A DNA stretch of 64,000 bases from Lachnospira hominis (ex Liu et al. 2021). Its GTDB lineage: Bacteria; Bacillota; Clostridia; Lachnospirales; Lachnospiraceae. Made by a program: the position numbers and the translations under genes. Positions 17,378-26,418 of this stretch are shown in pieces. The stretch spans positions 434,001 to 498,000 of the forward strand of contig NZ_JACOPD010000001.1 of assembly GCF_014287955.1 (NCBI RefSeq), read 5' to 3'. The notes beneath the pieces were generated by a model that saw nothing but the letters and a program-made list of their open reading frames with translations, made no database searches and had not been told where the DNA came from. Every line of letters begins with the position of its first letter. Position 1 is the first letter of the stretch.

Positions 17378-19234
17378 CTATTCTACACTCTGTACAACTT
17401 CATTCTCTTTATTTTCTTCTTCAAAAAGAGCCTCAAATTCTTCTCTTGAAATCTTTTCTTTCTCAAGGAGAAGTGATGCACTCTTATCAAGAATATCCCT
17501 GTTCTCAGAGATAATTGTCTTTGCCCGTGAATAGCACTCATCAATTATATTCTTAACTTCCGCATCTATCTGTCCGGCAATATTTTCACCATATGGTCTT
17601 GTATGTGCAAGGTCTCTTCCGATAAAGACCTCGTCATTGTCTGTATCATAATTAATAAGTCCAAGTTTTGATGAAAATCCGTACTTTGTAACCATATCTC
17701 TTGCCGTCTGTGTTGCCTGTCGTATATCCTGTGAAGCACCTGTTGTAATATCATCAAATACAAGTTCCTCAGCAACACGTCCTCCGAGACTTACAATTAT
17801 ATTCTGAAGCATCTTGCCTCTTGTATTAAACATCTCGTCCTTTTCAGGAAGCGGCATTGTATATCCTGCTGCACCCATTCCTGTTGGAATTATTGATACC
17901 GAATGAACAGGTCCGACATCAGGAAGTACATGGAATAATATTGCATGTCCTGACTCATGGTATGCTGTAATCTTTTTCTCTTTTTCTGAAATAATCTTGC
18001 TTCTCTTTTCAACACCGATACCAACTTTAACAAATGCATAATTGACATCTTCATTTTTGATAAACTTGCGTCCGTGCTTGGCAGCATTGATTGCCGCCTC
18101 ATTGAGAAGATTTTCAAGGTCTGCACCTGTAAATCCGGCTGTAGTTCTTGAAAGGCTGTCAAGATCAACATCATCACCAAGAGGCTTCTTTGCCGCATGG
18201 ACATTAAGAATTGCAAGTCTTCCTGCAACATCAGGTCTTCCAACAACTACTTTTCTGTCAAATCTGCCAGGTCTTAAAATAGCTGGATCAAGAATATCAA
18301 TTCTGTTTGTGGCTGCCATTACAATGATGCCCTGATTTACACCAAATCCATCCATCTCAACAAGCATCTGGTTAAGTGTCTGCTCACGTTCATCATGGCC
18401 GCCGCCCATACCTGTTCCTCGTCTTCTTGCAACAGCATCAATCTCATCTATAAATACAATACAAGGTGCATTCTTTTTAGCTTCTTCAAAAAGGTCTCTT
18501 ACTCTTGAAGCACCCACGCCGACAAACATTTCTACAAAGTCAGAACCTGATATACTAAAAAACGGTACTCCTGCTTCACCTGCAATTGCCTTTGCAAGAA
18601 GTGTTTTACCTGTTCCCGGAGGGCCTGTAAGAATTACACCCTTTGGAATTCTTGCACCGAGCATTGTATATTTCACCGGATTTTTAAGGAAATCTACAAT
18701 CTCCGCAAGTTCTTCTTTTTCTTCATCAAGACCTGCAACATCATTAAATGTCACATGATTCTGGTCATTGGTCATAAGCTTCGCACGGCTCTTTCCAAAA
18801 TTCATCATCTTGGCATTGCCTCCGCCTCCACCCTGCCTTGTCATCATTGCAAATAAAAATATTATAACAAACAGACTTATTCCGATAGGAAGCACCGTCG
18901 TTATCCACACGCTCTGTCTTGAAACGTCTCTCAGATCATAAGAAATATTTTTCTTTGTGAGCATGCTCTGTATATCATTGACATCAGACACATTGAGCAT
19001 TTTTTGTTCTTTGCTGCCTGAAAATGATACATATAAAACACCTGTTGGAACTTCTGCATTCTGCTTTATTACAACGCTTGTAACGCTTCCGCTGTCAACG
19101 TCTTTAACAAATGCATCATACGTATAATCGCTTGTCTGACTGCCAAAGCGTGACATGAGCAGATACAGAACCGCAATAATCACAACCGCAACGGCATATA
19201 TTCCGAAGCCGCTGGCCTTTCCCTTGTTATTCAT
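17378..19234 (-). CDS. ftsH: ATP-dependent zinc metalloprotease FtsH
   Basis: 618 aa, of typical length. TM1 is at about residues 11-29 and TM2 at about 111-131, flanking an extracytoplasmic domain. The AAA+ module has Walker A GPPGTGKT (204-211), Walker B FIDEIDA, the SRH arginines in RPGRFDR, and the protease domain has the zinc-binding HESGH (426-430). FtsH is a membrane hexamer that extracts and degrades damaged membrane proteins and unstable regulators. It is last in the order tilS-hpt-ftsH, 9 bases after hpt, as in Bacillus and most clostridia, and is followed by a strong terminator. Confidence 0.98.
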   Translation of the reverse strand: MNNKGKASGFGIYAVAVVIIAVLYLLMSRFGSQTSDYTYDAFVKDVDSGSVTSVVIKQNAEVPTGVLYVSFSGSKEQKMLNVSDVNDIQSMLTKKNISYDLRDVSRQSVWITTVLPIGISLFVIIFLFAMMTRQGGGGGNAKMMNFGKSRAKLMTNDQNHVTFNDVAGLDEEKEELAEIVDFLKNPVKYTMLGARIPKGVILTGPPGTGKTLLAKAIAGEAGVPFFSISGSDFVEMFVGVGASRVRDLFEEAKKNAPCIVFIDEIDAVARRRGTGMGGGHDEREQTLNQMLVEMDGFGVNQGIIVMAATNRIDILDPAILRPGRFDRKVVVGRPDVAGRLAILNVHAAKKPLGDDVDLDSLSRTTAGFTGADLENLLNEAAINAAKHGRKFIKNEDVNYAFVKVGIGVEKRSKIISEKEKKITAYHESGHAILFHVLPDVGPVHSVSIIPTGMGAAGYTMPLPEKDEMFNTRGKMLQNIIVSLGGRVAEELVFDDITTGASQDIRQATQTARDMVTKYGFSSKLGLINYDTDNDEVFIGRDLAHTRPYGENIAGQIDAEVKNIIDECYSRAKTIISENRDILDKSASLLLEKEKISREEFEALFEEENKENEVVQSVE

Positions 19235-19243
19235 ATATTCCTC

Positions 19244-19768
19244 CTACAAATTTATTACTCCGACATATGGGAGATTTCTATAATTCTGGTCATAATCAAG
19301 ACCATATCCAACAACGAATTTATCAGGAATATTAAACCCGTTATAATCAACTTTAACATCGACTTCTCTTCTTTCCGGCTTATCAAGAAGAGTACATACC
19401 TTTAACGACTTAGGATTTCTTTCCTGAAGCATAGGAACAAGTCGTGAAAGAGTATTGCCCGAATCAATGATATCTTCGACAATAATTACATTATCACCTT
19501 CAATAGGCTCATCAAGTTCCTTTTTAACTTTCAGCGTTCCACTTGAAACAGTCTGGCTTCCATAACTTGAAACCTGCATAAAATCAAGGATTACAGGCAC
19601 TGTAATTCTCTTTGCAAGCTCACATGTAAAAAATACGCTTCCCTTGAGAATACATATTAACTTAACTGATTCTCCATCATAATCTTTGCTTATCTGGGCT
19701 GCAAGCTCACGAACTCTCTTCTGTACCTCTTCTTCTGATATCAGAACACTAATATTGTGTTTTTCCAT
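19244..19768 (-). CDS. hpt: Hypoxanthine phosphoribosyltransferase
   Basis: 174 aa. The PRPP-binding motif VIIVEDIIDSGNTL, the KGSVFF block and the C-terminal VGYGLDYDQNYRNLPYVGVI are all typical of bacterial Hpt/HprT. It salvages hypoxanthine (and usually guanine) to IMP/GMP with PRPP in the cytoplasm. It lies 5 bases after tilS and 9 before ftsH, in the classic tilS-hpt-ftsH unit; in B. subtilis TilS and HprT also interact to activate ftsH transcription. The start ATG at 19768 needs no adjustment. Confidence 0.97.
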   Translation of the reverse strand: MEKHNISVLISEEEVQKRVRELAAQISKDYDGESVKLICILKGSVFFTCELAKRITVPVILDFMQVSSYGSQTVSSGTLKVKKELDEPIEGDNVIIVEDIIDSGNTLSRLVPMLQERNPKSLKVCTLLDKPERREVDVKVDYNGFNIPDKFVVGYGLDYDQNYRNLPYVGVINL

Positions 19769-19773
19769 CGCTA

Positions 19774-21222
19774 TTATTCCTCCTGAAAATTTAATGTCAT
19801 TTCTAAAATATGTTTTGTTGTATCATCAATCAGATACGACTGACAACGCCTGATTCCGGCAGCCCACAAAACTTCCGAATTCTGTGCCACAATAAGCACT
19901 TTATCCCTGTTTTGCGGTTCGACTTTTCGGTCTATCAGCTCATTTTTCAATTTTTTTCTACCGCCATCAGATGAAAATATAAAATAATCTCCATTCTGCC
20001 TGAAACGAATATGAATCGTATTCTCTATTTTATCATAATCAAAATATTTAGTATAGTCATTCCCACTAAATTTTCCATTAAGATTATTAACCATTTGGAA
20101 ATTTATACTATTTAAATATACATTTTTTCCGTTCAGATATATATTCTTTCCAACAGGATATTCTTTTTTGACACCACTGTAATCAATCTCATTTTTATTT
20201 ATTTTAATCAAAAAATCATCTGTAGCTGCATCGCAGCTGTTTTTCCGTTCAAATATAAGTCTGTCATATATTTTTTTCACGCACAAAGACCACGGCATAT
20301 CATGTACTTTACCAGTATCACCGCACGCTATGCCGTCAACCGCCTCGATATTTACCCGGTATATATTTTTGTGTTTTCCCGAAAGTCTGAATAACACGTT
20401 TCTGTATACGCGTTCACGTATGCATATATCAAGCTTTAAAAACTCTTCAAGATGTTCAATTACCGCATCTTCTTTTCCATAAACCACATATTCATCAATT
20501 GCCTGGCAAGTCTCTTTTTCTATATGCGACTCTATCTTTGCTGCATCCAAAGATGCTGCACACAGCGATTGTGTCACGTTTGGATTAAAAATATCTTTCA
20601 TAAGAGGAATGAGAATATTTCTCACTTTATTTCTCGTATAATCATCATCAAGATTTGTCGAATCAGTTATAAAACCCTGTCCTTCTTTTTCAAGAAAATC
20701 TTCTATATCCTGTCTTGTAACACAAAGAAGCGGCCGGATTATATCGCCATTAACCGGATTCATTCCAACAAGCCCGGCAAGTCCGGTTCCACGCATAAGA
20801 TGCATAAGCACAGTCTCCGCCTGGTCGTCCATATGATGTGCAACCGCAATTTTTGCATCAGGATAACACTTTGCTTCTGCTCTGAAAATCCTGTATCTTT
20901 CCTGCCTTCCCGCTTCTTCCTCACTCATATTGCCATTTTTTGCAATCATAGGTATATTTACATGATATGATTGAAATGCAAGTCCGTTTGCCTGTGCAAA
21001 TTCTTTGGCAAATTTCTCGTCACGTTCTGCTTCTTCCCCTCTTATTCCATGATTTACATGAACTGTCACAATATTTATACCCAGTCTGTGGATTTCAATT
21101 ATTCTTTTTAAAACCATAACAAGACATACGGAATCTGCACCGCCTGAAAGTCCTGCCACAATCGTTTTTGTATTATCAGACATTCCTGTCTTTTTCATAT
21201 AGTCATATACTTTTTCAATCAT
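19774..21222 (-). CDS. tilS: tRNA(Ile)-lysidine synthetase
   Basis: 482 aa, in the usual range (430-480). The PP-loop ATP pyrophosphatase motif is GLSGGADSV, followed by HVNHGIRGEEAERDE, the HHMDDQAET block and MHLMRGTGLAGL. The C-terminal TilS substrate-binding domain ends with the RRCQSYLIDD region. The enzyme attaches lysine to C34 of the tRNA-Ile with CAU anticodon, changing it to read AUA. The upstream neighbour is the SpoIIE-like phosphatase, 63 bases away. The ribosome-binding site is weak (GGACTGG). Confidence 0.95.
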   Translation of the reverse strand: MIEKVYDYMKKTGMSDNTKTIVAGLSGGADSVCLVMVLKRIIEIHRLGINIVTVHVNHGIRGEEAERDEKFAKEFAQANGLAFQSYHVNIPMIAKNGNMSEEEAGRQERYRIFRAEAKCYPDAKIAVAHHMDDQAETVLMHLMRGTGLAGLVGMNPVNGDIIRPLLCVTRQDIEDFLEKEGQGFITDSTNLDDDYTRNKVRNILIPLMKDIFNPNVTQSLCAASLDAAKIESHIEKETCQAIDEYVVYGKEDAVIEHLEEFLKLDICIRERVYRNVLFRLSGKHKNIYRVNIEAVDGIACGDTGKVHDMPWSLCVKKIYDRLIFERKNSCDAATDDFLIKINKNEIDYSGVKKEYPVGKNIYLNGKNVYLNSINFQMVNNLNGKFSGNDYTKYFDYDKIENTIHIRFRQNGDYFIFSSDGGRKKLKNELIDRKVEPQNRDKVLIVAQNSEVLWAAGIRRCQSYLIDDTTKHILEMTLNFQEE

Positions 21223-21285
21223 ATCCAGTCCGTTCTTTTGTCACTATAACAAATATAACTTTATATTATACCAGAAATTATATTA

Positions 21286-22413
21286 TTATTTGTCATAAGT
21301 GTCAAACAGTCCGAGTACAAGAACTGTCATATCATCAGATGGCTTTCCGCCATTATATTTTAATGATTTACGCATTATCTCTTCTGCCATTGCATCCGGC
21401 TTTTTAACAGATATTGTATTTATAATATCTGCGAATATTTTTTCTTTATCAACATTGGGAATATTATCTAACAACCCGTCACTTACCATAATAACATAGT
21501 CACCATTATAAAGCTTTTTATTAACACGCTCATAATCAACCTTTTCAAGCACGCCAAGTGGCAGTGTTGTCGATTTTATAACTTCCACCGATGAATCACG
21601 CTTTATAAATGTAGCCGCCGCCCCCATTTTAATACACGACATTATTCCTGTGTTACAGTCAATCACGCTCATGTCCATAGTTACAGGATTGACACTCTTA
21701 GAACCGCCTGCAATATACGCCGCATTTATAAGGTCCAATGCAGCATGTTCATCAAATCCTGCATCTATGCAGTTTTCCATAAGTTCAATAACCATGCGGC
21801 TCTCTATAAAAGCCCTCTTCCCGCTTCCCATTCCGTCAGCTATCGCCGCGGTTGTTTTTCCACAATCAAGTCTTGAAATAAGAAAATTATCCCCATTAAA
21901 TTTACTGCATCCTTTGCCACGGCGTGCAACTCCCGTAAGCATGCGGAATCTGCTCTCCTGTATAAATATAAACTGCTCAAATTGTTCATGAATAGTTGTC
22001 CTGTCTGAACCCGGAAGATAATAGCCAAGCCCGAATACTTCGGATATGATTGGCAGAATCTTTTTTACCGAAACACATCCCCTGCCGACAGTCCTTGCCT
22101 GCATCACAAGCTCAGCCGCCCCATGATGGTTTCTGATTGTCGATAAATTCTTTATTCTCACACCGGAAAGAAAACATTTTCTGAAAAGTTCCTTTGCAAT
22201 ATCTTTAGGGATTTCTTCTGAATACAGGTGCGTTGTCACACATTCATCCAACACATCAGCAACAAGAAGGAGCTGTCTTGATATTCCTGGGTCCGCTGTC
22301 TTGAACTCTGCCGCATTTTCATATACTTCCCCTAATCTTCTGAATGTCTTAGCCGTCTCTTCAAGCTTGTTAAAAGAATATGTAGTTACATAATCACGAA
22401 CACTCTCACTCAT
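21286..22413 (-). CDS. SpoIIE-type PP2C phosphatase without the membrane domain
   Basis: I use the ATG at 22413, which has GGGAGG at the right distance; an ATG two codons upstream is only one base from that site. The 375-aa product has no membrane segment. Residues about 1-160 form a helical region like the SpoIIE linker/regulatory region, and the rest is a PPM/PP2C serine phosphatase with manganese-binding ADGMGSG and VSDGLLDN blocks. Full SpoIIE is about 800 aa with ten membrane spans and dephosphorylates SpoIIAA to activate sigma-F. Position between divIC and tilS equals that of spoIIE in B. subtilis, so orthology by synteny is likely. An alternative is a general anti-anti-sigma phosphatase of the RsbU/RsbX sort. 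Confidence 0.82.
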   Translation of the reverse strand: MSESVRDYVTTYSFNKLEETAKTFRRLGEVYENAAEFKTADPGISRQLLLVADVLDECVTTHLYSEEIPKDIAKELFRKCFLSGVRIKNLSTIRNHHGAAELVMQARTVGRGCVSVKKILPIISEVFGLGYYLPGSDRTTIHEQFEQFIFIQESRFRMLTGVARRGKGCSKFNGDNFLISRLDCGKTTAAIADGMGSGKRAFIESRMVIELMENCIDAGFDEHAALDLINAAYIAGGSKSVNPVTMDMSVIDCNTGIMSCIKMGAAATFIKRDSSVEVIKSTTLPLGVLEKVDYERVNKKLYNGDYVIMVSDGLLDNIPNVDKEKIFADIINTISVKKPDAMAEEIMRKSLKYNGGKPSDDMTVLVLGLFDTYDK

Positions 22414-22451
22414 AATCATACCTCCCTGTCTGTGATTCTTTGCTTTTGTAT

Positions 22452-22484
22452 ATTATAACCATATGTTCTGTCATTTTTTGTCAT
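22452..22484 (-). promoter_or_regulatory. Candidate Spo0A-type promoter of the SpoIIE-like gene
   Basis: On the minus strand ATGACA (22479-22484) and TATAAT (22452-22457) are separated by 21 bases, not 17. A second ATGACA (22469-22474) lies exactly 10 bases downstream of the first. Such spacing is known from the Spo0A-activated spoIIE and spoIIG promoters of B. subtilis; the TGACA repeats resemble 0A boxes only partly. Confidence 0.45.
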
Positions 22485-22501
22485 AATGTAGTGATGACAA
22501 C

Positions 22502-22570
22502 AAAAAAAGAGGCTGATACGCTGAAAATATTAAGAGGTTTCCCCCCTCACTGTGCGTATCAGTCTCTTTT
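22502..22570 (-). terminator. Terminator after divIC
   Basis: GAGGCTGATACGC and GCGTATCAGTCTC pair, with a smaller nested GAGG/CCTC hairpin in the loop, and a run of T on the minus-strand exit. It closes the hup-to-divIC unit before the SpoIIE-like gene. Confidence 0.75.
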
Positions 22571-22583
22571 ATGTATGTATCTG

Positions 22584-22910
22584 TCAATCATCCGGTTTTA
22601 TAAGAATCTCATCCGGATAAAGAAGTCCAAACTTATTCTTTGCAACTTCCTCTACAAATTTCTTTGTCTTAACGTACTTTTTATATTCTTCAAGTTCTTT
22701 CTGCCGCTGCTGCTGCTCATTTATCTGCTGTGTAAGGGATTCACTCTGTTCCTCGTAAATCCTGTTTTTCTTTTCCAGCGTCCTTTTTCCATTCCACATG
22801 GCAACACCAAGCAGAAGTACAAGTATCACGGCTGTTATCATTCCGGCAACACTTGAACGTTTCTGTCTTTTTAGACGCTGCTGTTTTTCCCATCTGGATT
22901 CAAACTGCAT
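22584..22910 (-). CDS. divIC: Septum formation initiator DivIC/FtsB
   Basis: 108 aa. Residues about 1-20 are basic and cytoplasmic, one membrane span follows (about 20-42), then a coiled coil of about 45 residues rich in Glu and Gln (EEQSESLTQQINEQQQRQ) and a short C-terminal motif (EEVAKNKFGLLYPDEILI) that is typical of DivIC/FtsB. The protein forms part of the FtsL-DivIB complex that activates septal peptidoglycan synthesis. Its 5' end overlaps yabQ by 40 bases, showing tight co-expression. AGAGGA precedes the ATG. Confidence 0.93.
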   Translation of the reverse strand: MQFESRWEKQQRLKRQKRSSVAGMITAVILVLLLGVAMWNGKRTLEKKNRIYEEQSESLTQQINEQQQRQKELEEYKKYVKTKKFVEEVAKNKFGLLYPDEILIKPDD

Positions 22911-23326
22911 TTTTTCCTCTTTTCCCCGGATGCTCTACGTCTTTTGACATGAGCATCCAGCTCATGTACTTTTATTTTAATCAATAAGAACAGTTTTTTC
23001 AATGGTTTCAAAATAAATATCAATAATCCGGTCATATATTTCACAAATAATTTTCCAAATGCGTACCTGTAAATCAATGCACCAAATATCTGCGATATTA
23101 CAATAAAGCCCCTGATAATGCCATTATTTCTTTCATAAAGGCAGGTAAAAACACGTATGCTTACATAAAACCAGAACAGTATATCCTCAACCGCCATTGT
23201 ATACACATGTTTATGCTTAAACACCCGCCGGAATACACGAATACAGTCATATATAAACGCAAACATCATTCCCATAAATAATGCTGCAAAAAATGTACTT
23301 TGTTCCCAGATAATAAGACTGCTCAC
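22871..23326 (-). CDS. yabQ: Spore cortex biosynthesis protein YabQ
   Basis: I prefer the GTG at 23326, which places the product start (SSLIIWEQ) at the same place as clostridial homologues; a TTG three codons upstream is also possible. About 151 aa with several hydrophobic segments, including the family signature IYDCIRVFRRVFKHK after the first span and the VEDILFWFYVSIRVF segment, followed by a basic C-terminal tail. In B. subtilis YabQ is a mother-cell membrane protein needed for spore cortex formation. It stands between yabP and divIC as in sporulating Firmicutes. Confidence 0.85.
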   Translation of the reverse strand: MSSLIIWEQSTFFAALFMGMMFAFIYDCIRVFRRVFKHKHVYTMAVEDILFWFYVSIRVFTCLYERNNGIIRGFIVISQIFGALIYRYAFGKLFVKYMTGLLIFILKPLKKLFLLIKIKVHELDAHVKRRRASGEKRKKCSLNPDGKNSSV

Positions 23327-23363
23327 TTTACCCAATCAGCTTTTTGCCACCCGGCAGGCATGT

Positions 23364-23651
23364 CTAACGCATAAGCCTGCTAAAGAATGACTCTCCCTTC
23401 TTGCCAAAGCTGGAAACTTCCGAATATTCCAATGACTGTATGCTGCCATCTATGTCAAGTTCACCCTTCTCTACAGACAGCCTGTTCACATGAAGATTGT
23501 CACCTTTTACAGTTACAACACCGTAATCTGTCTCAAGCAGAATCTTATTTAAATCGAATGAGATAACATCACTTATTCCCGTCATCTCAAGACGTTTACG
23601 GTCTTCCATGTTAAGTCTGTGCGAACGCCTCTGTTTTATTTTTTCTTCCAT
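23364..23651 (-). CDS. yabP: Sporulation protein YabP
   Basis: 95 aa. The hallmark N-terminal segment HRLNMEDRKRLEMTGISDV and the repeated beta-strand pattern of the YabP/YqfC family (DYGVVTVKGDNLHVNRLSVEKGELDI) are present over the full length. The family is required for sporulation in B. subtilis, with YqfC/YabP linked to cortex or coat steps. The gene lies directly upstream of yabQ. GGGAGG precedes the ATG. I see no disabling change, so it appears functional. Confidence 0.92.
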   Translation of the reverse strand: MEEKIKQRRSHRLNMEDRKRLEMTGISDVISFDLNKILLETDYGVVTVKGDNLHVNRLSVEKGELDIDGSIQSLEYSEVSSFGKKGESFFSRLMR

Positions 23652-23736
23652 AATACCCGCCTCCCATACATAAAAAATTGTATCTTGTTTAATGTATGTC
23701 TTAACAGGCGTTTATATTCGGAAATAATAATGACTT

Positions 23737-23976
23737 TTAAATATATTCAAACATGTCCGCCGCTTCTTCTTTTTTCACTGTATCTTTTACATCAAGAACA
23801 CGGACTTTTACACTTCTGTTACCAAATTCAATCTCTATAACATCACCTTCCTTTACATCAACTGATGCCTTGGCAACTTTCCCATTTATTGTAACCCTTC
23901 CTGCATCGCATGCATCATTGGCAACTGTCCTTCTTTTGATAAGTCTTGATACTTTTAAATATTTATCTAATCTCAT
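23737..23976 (-). CDS. rqcP: S4-domain ribosome quality-control factor RqcP (YabO/HslR)
   Basis: The real start is the ATG at 23976 (AAGGAG upstream); the frame extends further upstream but without homology. The 79-aa product is a bare S4 RNA-binding domain: MRLDKYLKVSRLIKRRTVAN, then GRVTINGKVAKAS and GDVIEIEFG, plus a short acidic tail. In Bacillus RqcP binds the 50S subunit with RqcH and positions P-site tRNA during alanine tailing of stalled chains. It lies between hup and yabP in the conserved order. An extra structured element (24044-24135) sits in front of it. Confidence 0.93.
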   Translation of the reverse strand: MRLDKYLKVSRLIKRRTVANDACDAGRVTINGKVAKASVDVKEGDVIEIEFGNRSVKVRVLDVKDTVKKEEAADMFEYI

Positions 23977-24043
23977 AACCTGTCTCCTTATATTATAACC
24001 TGTATCAGTATTTCTGACCTGTATCAGCCTTTTATACACATAA

Positions 24044-24135
24044 ACTATGAGAAACACGCTCTGCGAGTTTCTCAAGTTATCGCGGCAGTCGCCAAGGTCT
24101 CGTGCAAGCACGGACTTTGGCTCGTTACACGCGTA
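24044..24135. repeat. Composite palindromic element (REP-like)
   Basis: A GC-richer stretch with two nested hairpins. The first pairs TGAGAAAC (24049-24056 region) with GTTTCTCA about 12 bases later. The second pairs CCAAGGTCTCGTGC (24092-24105) with GCACGGACTTTGG (24108-24120), almost perfectly and with a 2-base loop. The left edge AACTATGAGAAACACGCTC recurs at 1194-1213 and in diverged form at 54057. No protein is encoded. It lies between hup and rqcP. Confidence 0.65.
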
Positions 24136-24143
24136 AATCTGAA

Positions 24144-24186
24144 AACAGGAAGCCCACCAGTCTTTCGACACGATGCACTTCCTGTT
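24144..24186 (-). terminator. Probable terminator after hup
   Basis: On the minus strand AACAGGAAG and CTTCCTGTT pair around a long, itself partly folded loop (GTC-GAAA-GAC at its tip), followed by TTTTC. Confidence 0.6.
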
Positions 24187-24219
24187 CAAAAATTACATTT
24201 TCACAAATCCTAAATTTAA

Positions 24220-24495
24220 TTATGCATTAACTGCATCTTTTAAAGCCTTACCAGCCTTGAACTTAGGAGCCTTGCAGGCAGCAATCTTAATCTCTGCACC
24301 AGTCTGTGGGTTCTTGCCTGTTCTTGCAGCTCTCTCTGATACTTCAAATGTACCAAAGCCAACTAACTGAACTTTTTCACCCTTCTTTAATTCTTCTGCA
24401 ACAACATCGATAAGAGCCTTTAAAGCCTTCTCGCTGTCCTTCTTTGTTAATTCTGTCTTTTCTGAAATTGCTGCTACTAACTCTGTTTTATTCAT
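24220..24495 (-). CDS. hup: HU-family DNA-binding protein
   Basis: 91 aa, exactly the HU size. N-terminal [20 protein letters not shown], the [21 protein letters not shown] arm region that wraps DNA, and the [13 protein letters not shown] tail are all canonical. HU is the abundant dimeric nucleoid protein that bends DNA. It has a near-perfect promoter and a large inverted repeat in its leader, and is followed by rqcP. GAGGAGAG precedes the ATG. Confidence 0.98.
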   Translation of the reverse strand: MNKTELVAAISEKTELTKKDSEKALKALIDVVAEELKKGEKVQLVGFGTFEVSERAARTGKNPQTGAEIKIAACKAPKFKAGKALKDAVNA

Positions 24496-24519
24496 TGTAA
24501 ATCTCTCCTCAACAGGTAT

Positions 24520-24544
24520 ATTTTATTGGTCTACCCAATAAAAT
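24520..24544. promoter_or_regulatory. Inverted repeat at the hup transcription start
   Basis: Perfect 10-base arms ATTTTATTGG and CCAATAAAAT separated by 5 bases. It begins 2 bases past the -10 box, so it would cover the start point; it could be an operator or an mRNA 5' hairpin. Confidence 0.6.
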
Positions 24545-24546
24545 CA

Positions 24547-24575
24547 TTTATAAACTCTTTTAATCCATTTGTCAA
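24547..24575 (-). promoter_or_regulatory. Promoter of hup
   Basis: TTGACA (24570-24575) and TATAAA (24547-24552) on the minus strand with a 17-base spacer, about 50-55 bases before the start codon. Confidence 0.8.
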
Positions 24576-24666
24576 TATAAGCCATTTATTTTAGTCATTT
24601 TCACAGTTTTCAAGCGGTTTTGAGGCTTTTTAGCCACCAATTCTTGTTAAAAATGCCAATCTTTAC

Positions 24667-26418
24667 TTATATCATTACTCCGGACCTATGTTTGCTCTTC
24701 TCAATCTTTTCATTCAGTTTTCTGCATGGTATAGCAAATAAAAGCCCAATCAGAAGCGATATTATCACATAAACACAAAGATATCCAAGATATTTCCAGT
24801 AATTAAGCTGGTATGAACCACCTACACATTCTCTCATTGCATTCATCGCGTGAGTAAATGGAAGGAATTCGTATATTTTCTGGTAAACCTTTGGAAGCAC
24901 CTCTATCGGGAATGTACCACCGGCTCCTGCTACCTGAATAACCATTATAACTACAGCCAGTGCCTCACCGACATTGCCCATTGCAACTGTGAGCGAATAC
25001 ATAAATATTGTAAATACAAAGCTTGTAACCGATGCAGCAAACCAGAATTTAAACGGGCTTACGCACTGGATCCCTATATAATACAAATCGCCAAGCGTAA
25101 CAAGAAGTGCCTGTGCCTGCCCTATAAGGAAAAATGTTATATATCTTCCGAAATAAGCCTGATATGGCTTAACATCAGGATGCTCTTTCTGTGGTTTTAC
25201 TCCCACATGTATAATTGCAACAAGAATAAGTCCGCCCACCCATATTGCAAGAACTGTGTAAAACGGAGACATCGCAGAACCATATGTCGCTATAGGATAT
25301 ATTGCCTCTGTCTCAATCTCGACAGGTGATGCAACAAATGAACCGAAACTGTCCGCATCAAGTCCCAACACTTTCAAAAGCATATCATAGCTTCCGCTAT
25401 TCTTTATATTATTAAGTTTTTCTATTGTTGAACTTAAATCCGTTTTGAGACTGCCAAGCATCTCTTTCGTATCTTTAAGATTCACACCTGCCGTCGAAAT
25501 AGATGATGCAAAACTGTCTATATTGCCATCCGCTTTTGAATATATATTGATAACACTATCCATTATCTGTGAAATCTGTCCAAGACCGGCCGCAAGCTGG
25601 CTGGAAACACTTGAATCAAGTATATTTCCCTTTGATGCTATCTTCATAAGAGAATCTACTTTCTGCTGCTCAGCGATGATTTTTTTTGACATATCAGGTG
25701 AAATCTGTCCCGCTGCATTCATAGCAGACGATGCCGAATCTGTGACACTTATCAATGCCGTAAGTATCGTGTCATATGAATCAAGCTGTGTATTAAGCTG
25801 CTGCATTTTTGACAAAAGGATGTCAAGAACTGTCTGGCCTGATGTCATATTTTCCTGATTTGCCGATGTATCAACTCCATCTGCCGCCTTTACAAATGTC
25901 TGTGCAATTGTACTTATAAATGTTGAGTTGACCTGCTGCTGAACTGCTGTCTTTGCCTTATCTGTAATCTTTGGTGCAATCGCATTCTTTTTCTGATTTG
26001 TATAATAATCTATCTCAGGATGCGTAACACTGTCTGTAAGAAAACTTACCATTTTCTTTGAAAAATCTTCCGGCATTACAAGTGCCGCATAATAATCGCC
26101 AGCGTAAACACCGTCTATAGCATCCTTTGTGCTGTCTGTAAATACCCATCCAATTGTAGTATTAGATTCAAGTGCCTCAATAATAGTATCACCCATATTA
26201 AATTGCAGACTATCCATAACAATTCCCTTATCATCAGATGCAACCGCTACTTTTATCCTTGAAGTTGACTCTTCTCCATATGGGTCCCAGTTTGAAAGAA
26301 TATTAAACCATGCATACAATGACGGCAGTATTATAAGTCCCATCACAACTACAACCGCAACTACGTTTTTACTTATTCTTTTCCAGTCTGAAATAAAAAC
26401 TTTGTATATATTTTTCAT
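24667..26418 (-). CDS. YhgE/Pip-family membrane protein (583 aa)
   Basis: Layout is that of YhgE/Pip/ABC-2-like proteins: one N-terminal span followed by the signature LPSLYAWFNILSNWDPYG, a large extracytoplasmic region of about 320 residues with coiled-coil stretches, then five to six C-terminal spans (about residues 385-570) ending with a basic tail. YhgE was first seen as a phage receptor (Pip) in Lactococcus, and relatives such as EsaA belong to type VII secretion machines. No WXG100 or FtsK-like EssC gene is in the window. Its start overlaps the stop of the 197-aa gene by 4 bases (ATGA). It is shorter than its paralogue at 27062-29215. Confidence 0.85.
   Translation of the reverse strand: MKNIYKVFISDWKRISKNVVAVVVVMGLIILPSLYAWFNILSNWDPYGEESTSRIKVAVASDDKGIVMDSLQFNMGDTIIEALESNTTIGWVFTDSTKDAIDGVYAGDYYAALVMPEDFSKKMVSFLTDSVTHPEIDYYTNQKKNAIAPKITDKAKTAVQQQVNSTFISTIAQTFVKAADGVDTSANQENMTSGQTVLDILLSKMQQLNTQLDSYDTILTALISVTDSASSAMNAAGQISPDMSKKIIAEQQKVDSLMKIASKGNILDSSVSSQLAAGLGQISQIMDSVINIYSKADGNIDSFASSISTAGVNLKDTKEMLGSLKTDLSSTIEKLNNIKNSGSYDMLLKVLGLDADSFGSFVASPVEIETEAIYPIATYGSAMSPFYTVLAIWVGGLILVAIIHVGVKPQKEHPDVKPYQAYFGRYITFFLIGQAQALLVTLGDLYYIGIQCVSPFKFWFAASVTSFVFTIFMYSLTVAMGNVGEALAVVIMVIQVAGAGGTFPIEVLPKVYQKIYEFLPFTHAMNAMRECVGGSYQLNYWKYLGYLCVYVIISLLIGLLFAIPCRKLNEKIEKSKHRSGVMI

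Noticed and set aside
23977..24189. N-terminal extension of the S4-domain protein by 71 residues
   Set aside because: It would be read from the structured repeat element, has no homology, and a good AAGGAG-ATG is present at 23976.
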